Shown here one piece after another: positions 41,138 to 53,100 of a stretch of DNA of 64,000 nucleotides. The DNA lies in the NCBI RefSeq assembly GCF_902806685.2, contig NC_048542.1:11268533-11332532 (forward strand). The letters run 5' to 3'. The notes beneath the pieces are model-generated. The model was not told where the DNA came from and made no database searches. It saw only the letters and a list, made by a program, of their open reading frames with translations. The position numbers were made by a program, and so were the translations under genes. Within the stretch, counting starts at the first letter, position 1. Every line of letters begins with the position of its first letter. The DNA is from Maniola hyperantus. Taxonomy: Eukaryota > Arthropoda > Insecta > Lepidoptera > Nymphalidae.

Positions 41138-44100
41138 TCAAACGACGTTATATCTAGATCTCGGTACAAAAGGAACAGGGTTCGTGTCCGGGGTGAGCAG
41201 CAGCTGCACGTTGACGTTGGCGCGGCGCCAGCGGTTCCACATCACGTAGTGGTCCTTCCACAAGAAGTACACTGTGACAGAGTAGCCACATAGTACTATA
41301 GCCATGAAGAAGTCCATTGCCGTTTCGGTGATTCGGTGCGATATTCCTGCAATAAAGAGGACATAATCTAAAATTACTAGATGATGCCCGCGACTTCGTC
41401 CGCGTGGATCCGGAACCCGTTCTACTCTTCAATTTTCCAGAATAAAAAGTAGCCTAAGTATGTTTTCCCCGGGATAAAAGCTAACTCTGTACTTTTCATC
41501 AAAATCAGTTGAACTGTTGGGCCGTGGAAAGCTAGCAGGCAAACAGACAGACAGACACACTTTCACATTTATAATTCTTCTTCTTTCTTCGGTCCGGACA
41601 AAAAAACCGGTCAAGTGCGAGTCGGAAGGAAGGAATCATGAAGCTCTTAAGCAACTCATTCCCAAGATTTCTTATCATTTATATAACTCTTTACATTGTA
41701 ATAGGATTTTTCAATAAGTTAATGTTTTATGAAAACTGAACTTGTTGAGAGACATCTCCAATATGTCTTCTGGAAGCTACTATAAGCTGTCTTCTGTTAC
41801 CTAAGTAAGTACCTATACCAAGTTAAAAAATAACACAAAGAAAAAACAAACCTTCACTTTTTCTAGCTGCATCGAGCTTACCAAAATTGTTACCCTCAAT
41901 GACAAAGTATTGTGTGCCAACGATGCACACCGCCAGGAGGCCGGCGGTTACCGTGGACAGCAGCCAGAAAATCAAGCAATCTGACTGCAAACAGAGACAT
42001 TATATAAGTACTTGTTTAAGTAGGAGCTGATTTCCTAGTCTAAAATAATTATTTACAATTTATATTCAACTAGCTTATGCTCGCGACTTCCACCACGTGG
42101 ACTACACTAATTTTGAACCCCTTATTTTTAAGGAACCAAGTCACAATATCACGATTCTAACTTCATATCCGACAGACTTTCATACAAAATCCAAACCCCT
42201 ATTTTACCCCTTTAGCTCAATTTTATTTTACCACCAGCCCGATCCGCCCAGTAGTTTGAGCTGTGCGTTGATAGATCAGTCAGTCAGTCAGTTACCTTTT
42301 CCTTTTATATATTTAGATAATATATAGATTCCTGATATTAAAGACAGCGGATGGATATCATTTCTATATTTTTTTTAGAATTCCGTGGGTGCCTACTTGC
42401 TTTAAAGGTGCTATTCAGACCACCTGCAATAACTGAGTCACATAATTTGTAAAATAATTAATACTACGTAGCGACACAGCGTTTAGGTTAGGTAGGTAAG
42501 TATTTAATTACTAGGTACCTACCCTAGCTGTATACTAAAATAGACGTCTGGGTAGGTACCTGTAATTAAACACCAGCGAGCAAACAAAATAACTCACGAA
42601 ATTCCAGCGATTCTCAACCCAACCTTATTTCACCCCCTGACCACAAGAGAGCGCTGTCGCCCGCCAACCGCGCGTTAAAGATGGCTGACATTTGACGTGA
42701 CAAGACACGGGCATATTGAATTTGTGTATCGCTTTTGCCGCTTATTGAATTATTGTCACCCTAGCATTCGCTGTAATTTACGAGGCAAATATACAATCAT
42801 GCTTTGTAGGCAGATGATATTAAAGTAAATACAGGATGTAACCAGAACGCTAGCATAAACTTAGCGTTATTGTTATATGCTATCTACCACAGTCCAATAC
42901 CAATAACCGTTTGCCATATTTTCTCATTTATTTCGCGTTTTTCGCTAGTTGTAGATGTGTAGACAATCTTAAGATTTAAAACAAGGCAGTTAATAATAAT
43001 CCAGTTTACTATAACGCGGAAGTGTTTCGACACTCGAATACTATCAACATTGGTGAGACATACGAACTCGTACTGAGCGTACAGGTTCCTAAATGGGGAT
43101 AAGAATGATAAAATGCAAAGTTCGAGACCTGCGAGATACCAGTAAGTAGGTACATTCAAATACTAAAAATATAATGGGTATTTAAAACGATTTATCTAAA
43201 CCACCTAAACTGTGACGGGCCAAAGCCATAAACAAAGTGTACCGACACAAATGGCCTTTTAAAAGCGGAGGGCCGATCGGATTCGTCGGGAAAAAATTGC
43301 TACAAAAAAATTTGGAGTGTGGACAAAAATTTCGAAGACGTATTGCCGGATGGGCGGGCGGGCGGGCGGCGGCGTAAATGGTACGCGAAGTAAAATGGAG
43401 TGGAATTACTGTGAGGATGCTTTCTAGTATCTAGAGGACAATATTATTTCTGAAATAGGATAGGTGAAAACTTTTAAACATAGTATATGAATTTTACTAC
43501 TATACTATACAGGGCGTAACAACGCTAGCAAAAACGAAGACAGGTGATATTACCTACCTACTCTACTGGATGATTACTGATATTATACCGCGCCAATGCC
43601 GCTTCGTAGGTGGGGGCATTGACCCCAGTTTTGCACGCTATACATTGCGGGTTCGAAAAATAGTAAATAACTAAAACTACAAAATGAGGCAAATGGTTAT
43701 TGGTATTGGATTGTGTTTAGATAGTACTAGCTTATGCTCGCGACGTCGTCCGCGTTGACTACATAAATTTCAAACCCCTATTTCACCCCCTTAGGGGTTG
43801 AATTTTTAAAAATCCTTTCTTAGCGGATGCCTACGTCCTAATAGCTATCTGCATGCCAAATTTCAGCCCGATCTGTCCAGTAGTTTGAGCTGTGCGTTGA
43901 TAGATCAGTCAGTCAGTCAGTCATTCAGTCAGTCAGTCAGTCAGTCAGTCAGTCACCTTTACCTTTTATATATTTAGATAATAATAACGCTAAGTTATTG
44001 CTAGCGTTCTGGTTTCATTATATTTTATAATATTATACTGTATGTATAGTGTATACTAAGCGATTCGCTTCTCGTATTTAATAGGCAATGAATGCTAGAT

Positions 44101-47100
44101 GCTATTATGAAAATATGGAAGAAGAGTGAACGAATACTGTAGGAACCTACCTACCTTCTATACTCTATCCATGGAAGTAGGTTCCATTAATAGAGTATAG
44201 AAAAGCATAAAAAGGTGTTTTTTGAAAACATTTTCGAATTGAATTTTGAACGTTTTTTTAAAACATGTTTGTGATTGGTTGGTGTCTGAAAATGGTTAAC
44301 GCCCACTGAGATTTTCGTCTCTGTCATTTGTATGGGATTACGTAACAGAGAGAGCCCTATGTATACTAAATTCTTTCCGTGGATAGAGTAGGTATATGCA
44401 AGCGCGCTCCTTGTCCCGCAACACTACATCATTACTTGCTACTTGATTTCATTGCAATCAAGCGCATGCCTACCTATATGTTATAAATCATAGTATTTTG
44501 TTTATTAAAATGTAGTTTCAGTTTATAATAGATAAGTTTATAGGTGATGCTGTAGTACTTTATATTATAATTTGTATAAATGTTTACTATAACATGTATA
44601 ATGCGAACTCGCCATCCCCACATAAAGATTTAAAAAAAAAAAGTTCTACAGTTTCCAGAGGGTTTGTGTATTTTCATCATCATCATCAGCCTGTGGACTT
44701 CCATTGTTGGCCTTCCCTAAAGAGCGCCATCACACCCGGTCCCTAGCCTTCCTCATCCAGCCACTTCCCGCCAGCCTCTTTCTTTTCTCTTCGTCGGTCC
44801 ATCGTGCTGGAGGGCGTCTCACACTACGCTTGCTTAAACGCGGTCTCCACTCAAGGACTTGTGTATTTGTGTACTTGTGTATTTTAATGTAATTAAAAAG
44901 TTTGTAAATAATAGAAACAAAAAAATCCCTCAAGCAGCAAAAGCGTGGCTACAACGCAACCATAATATTCACCTGTAGATGACTCCTATTCCGTGGATTG
45001 CAGAACCACAGCCGCAGCGCCTGTAGCACGGTGTATCGAGGCGTGCGGATCGCCGGGTAGCTGGAAATACGAGTAGAATGGATTCAATTGTTCGTACGGT
45101 ACCTACGTGCAATTGTTGGTCTATTCTGTGGTGACGTATGGAAAACAATACGTACCTACTTATATAAATAGTAAGTATCTACTGTATTGTATTTGACAAG
45201 AGGTGCAAGATAAACTTTTTCATTAGTGTTCTGTTTTTCCCGTCGATGTTTTTTAGGGTTCCGTACTCAAAGGGTAAAACGGGACCCTATCACTAAGACT
45301 CCGCTGTCCGTCCATCTGTCTGTTCTCCAGGTTGTATCTCATGAAGCGTGATAGTTAGACAATTGAAATTTTCACAGATGATGTATTTCTGTTGCCGCTA
45401 TAACAACAAACACTTACTAAAAATAAATATTTAAGGGGGCTCCCATTCAACAAAAATATGATTTTCTTTGCTCGTTTTGCTTAATATTGATAACGGCAAC
45501 AGATAGATGCTTGAATTATTTACAGAATATTTGGTTAAGTATATATATTCATTTTAAAAATAAATAATTAAAACAAAATAAAACAAATTTAAATATTTGT
45601 TTTATTTTATATACATCAAATTCAAATCATAAATTTTTTTAATGAAAATATTACAATAAAACTTAAAGCTAGCCTTATCTAATTACTATATAAATCATGA
45701 CCGCGTGGAATGGTGCCAAGAATACTGCCTGCATTTCCGCGCTGGACAGCCAGGCTGATCCGTTGCGCAAAAAATCAAAGTCAAAGTCAAATGATTTATT
45801 CAAAATAGGTAATAAATTACTCTTATTGATTGTCTGGTATAGTGTTAGATTTGTAAGATAATATAGTGGTGATAATTATAACGCAAACTTAAAACTAAAG
45901 CTACGAGGGTTCCAAACGCGCCCAGGTCTGAGAAGAGCCCACAACAAACTCAGCCGGGTATTCTTTTTATTATCACCACTTTACAAAATTATTGAAACGT
46001 ATTAGAACTATCACAAAGTCGTTAAGCAACTCATTCCCAAGCTTGCTTATCATTTAAATAATCCTTTACATTGTAATAGGATTTTTCAATTAGTTTACGT
46101 TTTATGAAAACTTTGAACTTGTTGAGAGACATCTCCAATATGTCTTCTGGAAGCTTATTATAGAAACGTATGGAATTACGAGCAAATGAATTGCTAACTT
46201 TACTGAGCCTAGAGGCGGGAATTACAAGTTTATTTTTATTTCTAGTATTTATATTATGACAGTCACTTTTTTTTTTAAATTTATTTATGTTTTTATGTAC
46301 GTACAGTAAATTTTCAAAAATATATTGATTAAAATGAGCCAGCCCTTCTGTCATCAGATGAGGCTATTATAAATCATAAATCATAAATAATTGTTGTAAG
46401 TATATAAATCTGCAATAGAGTAAAGAGTGTGGTAGATCACCCATTAAATTAAATTAATCCGATCAGTAAACTTCTGTGGAAAAGTAACCGATCTTGATGC
46501 ATGCTTTCATTGAAGCTTAGTTAACGATGAAGTAGTTACTTTCAGTCGTCAGCAGACGAAGAAAATCGTGGATCAGTTAAAAGTGAAATTAAATCGGCCA
46601 CTGATATTTCATCTGTTAGGGTTGTCACTTTAAAACATAGAATATTAATTGAGTGAAAAAAAACGTAAGTAGGTATTAGGTTTTTGTAAAAGTAATAAAC
46701 TAGAAAATAAACCAATTTCAATCAAATTAGGTTGCTAATATTGCATTTTTGTAGTTTTGTAGGGTTGAGAGTAATATTTTTGCATGAAAATGCTTATTTT
46801 AATGCAACTGTCATGTATAAAATACAAACACGTACAAAGTATAAAGTTCTTAAATGTGCTGTACACGAAATACCTACTGGTATAGTTACTAGTGTGCTGG
46901 CCTGCTTTAAAAAATGATGTTCTTAAGTTATAGACGACCTCCCTGGTGCAGTGGTAAGCGCTGTGGTCTTTTAATTAAGAAGTCCAGGGTTCGAGTCCTG
47001 GCAGGGATTTGGAAATTTATAATTTATAAATATCTGGTTTGGTCTGGTGGGAGGTTTCAGCCGTAACTAGTTACCACCCTACCGGCAAAGCCGTGTCGCC

Positions 47101-50100
47101 AAGCGATTTAGCGTTCCGGTACGATGCCGTGTAGTAACCAAAGGGGCATGGGTTTACTAAAAACTGCTACACCCTTTCCACGTTAGCCCGCTTCTATCTT
47201 AGACTGCATCGTCACTTCCCACCAGGTGAGATTGCAGTAGAGGGCTAACTAGTACCTGAATAAAAAAAAGAATAGTTTCAGAACAGTGTTAAATTAATAA
47301 TTAAAATGGGCATCGGTTTTTGACAACCTTAGTACAGATTTTTATAAGTCTGCAAGTTAGCTCGGATACTCGAACTCACTCTAACGTAATCTGTTCGATT
47401 TTGTGTCCGCAATTAGCTGGATGCGATTTATCTGCGTCACACAGACGGCCAAGCGTTGGTCGGTTTCGTTAGGTACAGATCTAACCGATGATATAGGCAT
47501 TTAGAGTCTGTTGAACAAATGCTTAAATAACGATTTTAAGTTTTTAGGATTACTTACCTCAAAAGGAAAAACGAAACGTTGTCTGTCTGTCTGTCAAGAA
47601 ACCGTTGACCTAAATCATGAAATTTGGCAGGTATAGGTAGGTCTTATAGCACACGTAAGGGGAAAAATCCGAAAACCACGAATTTGTGATTACATCACAA
47701 ATTTTTTTTAATGTGTTCATAAACAAATATTAGTATTTTCAACTTTCTAAGTGAAATCGAAATTAGGCGATAGAAATCGCATGACTTCAATAAAATTATT
47801 CTGCACCTAAACAGTAGGTATATTATTTATTTATTACTTAATGCAGTTTAAAATCTCGTCAATCTTTTACACGAACTTACAAAATTGATAAACGTTTAAA
47901 AACTATGTTTGAGTTAGGAATTTTGTCGCACTTTAAATAACGAATTTGTATTTGGATAAAATAAGTATCTTTATAAATACTATCTGTCCCGGCTTACTCA
48001 CGTGTGTAGTCGACGTTAGCCCGACTAGTTTCGAACCCATACGGGGTCCTTTTTCAAGGGAGTCCGTCCGCGCCCGCGCCGCGGTTTCCGCCGCCAGTCA
48101 AAACCGCGGCGCGGGCGCGGACGGACTCCCTTGAAAAAGGACCCCGTATGGGTTCGAAACTAGTCGGGCTAACGTCGACTACACACGTGAGTAAGCCGGG
48201 ACAGATAGTATTTATAATGGAAATCACTCACGGTAGTTTAAACGCTAAAATAAGTATCTTATTATTTTTTTGGGGGTGGGCTTAGTTTACACTTAGCTTT
48301 TTATGGTACATTTTCTAACGTGTAATTCCTACTATTTCATTTCGATTAGTAGACGACGATTTAAACTAAATACTTAAAAACGATCGTTAAATCAAAGTGG
48401 TAAGGCAGTTTATTTCGCTAAATTAAAGTTCGAAGTACGTTCGTTCTTAAAATTGAAAACGAACAGTTAACTACCCAGTGCCGACAACTGTTGTGACGCC
48501 AACCATTAAATAAGTTTTATTAATGGAATATCGCCGGCCGAGCTTTTAAAAGCTTTAGGGATACAGACGGGATACAAAGTACTCACACGTGGCCGTAATG
48601 TAGCACGTGTCTATAGTACGCGACAGGTCGAGATGGCAACCTGTCGTGTTCTATACGTACGTCGTCGTCCAGTGGGCCTAATATAAATGTTGAAGTTAAC
48701 GTCAACTGTGCCTAAATCTGTCACTTAGTATAGACAGAGTGAACTCTCGGTTTGATCCTGAATCGACGATAATACTTACTTCATCATGATCAACCCATCG
48801 CGGCTCACTACAGAGCACGGGTCTCCTCTCAGAGTGAGGGTGTTGGCCATAGTCTACCACGCTGGCCAAGTGCGGATTGGCAGACTTCACACACCTTTGA
48901 GAACATTATGGAGAACTCTCAGGAATGCAGGTTTCCTCACGATGTTTTCCTTCACCGTTAAATCAAGTGATATTTTAATTACTTAAAAACGCACATAACT
49001 CCGAAAAGTACGAAGTGCGTGCCCGGGATCGAACCCCCGACCTTCGATTGGAAGGCGGACGTCCTAACCACTAGGCTACCACAACTTCTTATTATTTCTC
49101 ACGATAATATTTACCTATGTCAAATATTATAGGCTATGGGTGACGAGAAACCGAATCGGTAAAATCAAAAGAACATAGGCAATTCATAGGCTACCTAGCG
49201 TCAAATGTAGCTGTAACATTTGCCGTGGACGTCGAAGCCTCGACTTTTCGTTACAAGTTCCCTGACTGTTGTGAACTGTGGTATGCACGGAAAGAGGACA
49301 GAAAACTTTTCAGTCCCTTTTCTGTCCGTGTACTTAAATGACAGATTTACGCACAGTTTGCGTTAACTTGAAAAGTTACACTTTGGCCTAAGAAGTCAGA
49401 GCCCAGCGTGCAGCGTGTTATTTAAGTTATTTTTAAGCTACGTAAATCATCATTACACCATTCAAATAAGCCAATCCTTATTGATTCCCATTAAATAGGC
49501 TAAAATATTATTTGCTTTAACCACTTTAACAGTGAAGAAAAACATCGCGCGGAAACCTGCATGCCCGCGTTCTCCATAACGTTCTCAAAGATGTGTGAAG
49601 CCTGACAAACCACACTTAGCCAGCTAAGGTTTAAAGCCTAAACCCTTCTCATTCTGAGAGGAGACCTATGCTCAGTAGTGGGCCGACCATGGATACCCCA
49701 TATCGGTTTTTACACGGCATCGTACCGGAACGCTAAATTGCACGGCGGCACGACTTTGCGGGCAGGGTGGTAACTGGTAACTAGCCACGGTCGTAGCCTG
49801 CCACTAGACCAGACTAGTGACAATTATTCTAGAAATTATAAATTCTGTACTACCCCTGCCGGGAATCAAAACGAGAACCACGGCACTCACCACTGCGCTA
49901 GGGAGTAATATTGAAATTCTTTAAAATTGCGATCAATTAAAGGTTTTTTAAACCTTGGTACTTACCTACTTACGAGATCGGAAGAAAGTCGCAAGTCTAC
50001 ATCACCAATTCTCCTATATTTTGCTTCATATTATTAGCATTCATTGCAACGCAATTCAATTAATTGTCCCATTCACAGCACGTTTTGCGAAATGAAGATA

Positions 50101-53100
50101 AATTCAGTAGTCATTGTACCTACCGTTTAATTACTGAACCTGCTAATCGGCTTGCTTTATTCAATTTAATATCAATTTATCGACGAAATATTGCCCGAAA
50201 TTGAAATGTAATGATGAAATGTTAACTAAATTATTAAATGCTGAATTACATTTGGTTTTGAACATACTTATTTTGTAACTGGTAGTACCTACCTAGGTAT
50301 TAATAGGTAGATACATTATACATACCGCTTACCACTTAGGTACAGTTCTTGCAATTCACGAAGGCGAGTGGACTTTACTTGTGGTTACGTCGGATACACG
50401 GGCATTGCGTAAGTGTCCGTGCATGTCGGACCAATCAGTCGCGAGCAAGCGCTGGCAAACGCATACATTCAGTGTACGTTACTTATACCGATACCACTTA
50501 AACACAAACATGAGCCACTCGCCTTCGTAAATTGCAAGAACTGTAGTTAATAAGTATCTATGTCTGTAGGTAGTCTGTAGTGTCAGATTCTGTAAAAATA
50601 TGCAGTTTCAAAGTTACTGGGCTCAAAGGTTTACATACAAATTTTTGAGACCATGTGACTTTTAACTTTATCTTTCTTCTCTTGAAAAACTTACACTCAA
50701 TATTATAGATTGAAAAATTACACTCATGGCTTCAATCACTGAGTAGTAATATCTAGGTCTAACTGCAGGTAGGTAATAGGTTCAGTACCTTGTCAAGTAA
50801 AAGATTTTAGATTTTTGATAATTCACACCACCCCTACATCCAAACATGGCTTGATATCACTATCATTATGTTCTCGAGATTAATGATTTGTACACAGAGC
50901 GTTTGACATCTCCTTTATTAGATTTGATACTAATTATGATCTTAGTGGTAATTACGTATCTACACCCTACTAGTAGGTATCTAATTTAGATCATTATTAT
51001 TATTATTATTATTATTTATTTATTATTTAATTAGAACGGCCATAAAGCCAATTACACTAATTAAAATACGAGTACAAACTAATACACAAATCATGATCAT
51101 CACAATATTGCTTACTAATAATAATCGAGATTGACATGCCCAGGTGTAAGTCCCGCAAATTGCTAATGCGCGTGGCCGCCAGTTTTAGTGACGTCAGCAC
51201 TAGACTGAAGTGTCGAACAACCAGTACCGTTGACAAAACTGTCGGTAGAGTACGTTTATCGTGTTTTGAATACTTAATTGCAAATTCACACATTTTGTTT
51301 CGTTTTTAACTGACTTCAAAAAAAGGAGGAGGATCTCAATTCGACTGTATGTTTCAACCTATAGGTACTAACTACTAATATAAAATGTGATAAAAGGCAT
51401 TTTTGAAGACTGTAGGTAAATAAAGAAATCACAATGATTCGATAGAAACCCGTGCTACCACCAACTACCTATATCAAAGAGTAATAAAATAAAATAGACA
51501 TTACCTGAAACCGCACAGCTCACAGTGGTTTCTGCCCACTTGATTAAGCCACCTTTGCAAACACGAGAGGTGGACGTTTGCCAGCGACCCCTTGCAATTG
51601 CAAGGCGATATTAGTCTGTGGGAATACGGAGCACAGAATTATTTTTAAGCCTTAAAGTAGCTACCTATAATAATTTGAATGTACATAATTTTAAATGTTG
51701 TATCGAAACAGGCGTTACTTCATTATTTTGATATAATCCACTGAAACATTCAGCTGATTACAGCAAACTAACCTTTTGGTTCCTTGTGTACATTTTTTTT
51801 TTTTTTTTACTCGGATACAAGTTAGCCCTTGACTGCATTCTCACCTGGTGGTAAGTAATGATGCAGTCTAAGATGATAGCGGGCTAACCTGGAAGGGGTA
51901 TGGCAGTTTTTATTAAACCCATACCCCTTTGGTTTCTACACGGCATCGTACCGGAACGCTAAATCGCTTGGCGGCACGGTTTTGCTGGTAGGGTGGTAAC
52001 TAGCCACGGCCGAAGCCTCCCACCAGACCAGACCAGAAATTTAGAAATTATAAAATTCCAAACCCCTGCCAGGAATCGAACCCGGGACCTCCCACTATTA
52101 AGACCACAGCGCTCACCACTGCGCCAGGGAGGTCGTCAAATTAAACATAATTTTAATAGTTGCATAATTTACACCTGCATTTATAAATAGCTGATAATAA
52201 TTATTATTTGTCTATATTTGCCGTGTCAGAGACTATTTTGACACGGCTGAAACGATTTTGACAAGACTAATTTTAATCCTGGGATAACAAAAGATCCCTA
52301 TGGGATTAGTAAGAACTACTATGGTTGTATAGGTAGGTAAACATTTATTTGGTCGTCGTCATCAACTGATAGACGTCCACTGCTGGACATAGGTTGGTAG
52401 GGACCCACCACGCCGCGGTTTCGCCTGGATCCAGGGTCTCTAAGGCGATTTATTTGATGTCGCTTTTCCATTAGATAATTTTAACAAATCTATATTTTCA
52501 GTCACTATATAATTGATACTTGTATGAAAGAAAATCATTTGTAACTAACGTGTCATTTTAATACAAGTTCCAACCCTTATTACTTCAGAACGTGATTGCG
52601 AACTAATATTCTAAACATTATGTACAGTAAAACGTTTCAGCGACGGCGTTCAGTGCAATTTGAAACTCATTCGGCGGGTGCTAATGAAGCTTCCGTAACC
52701 AAACATGACCAGTAGGGTTGGTACTATTTTTAGCATTGCAAAAGTCCACAGGATATCATTGTATAGGTAGATAAAGTTCAATATGGTTTGTTACTGCTAA
52801 CTAACGCAAGAGGCACAAAATATTTTAATTCTGTGAATGATATTTGCAAACGTTCCTATTTACGTAATGCATCTGGTGAGGCTTTTAATATATTTTTAAA
52901 AAGGCTTTTTATTATGTAGTTTGACTTTTTCGGATAATATGTAGTCAATATGGATGTAAATATTCCATCGAAATTGGTTAATTAATTTTCGGCTAATTCC
53001 ATCCGATTAAATTGAATTTTTGCAGATACTTGTGGATTGGAAGTGCGTCTCTGATGATAAAAGTGGGAGGTAGACATTGGAATTCTATGATGGTATACTA

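Noticed and set aside
41154..41432. 92-codon minus-strand frame
   Set aside because: Out-of-frame reading of the last MARCH exon; the correct frame is the one splicing from 41852 and ending at 41138.
46031..46354. 107-codon frame as a host gene
   Set aside because: Its C-terminal 100 residues are the reverse-transcriptase tail of a CR1-like element and its first residues are read from the host repeat.
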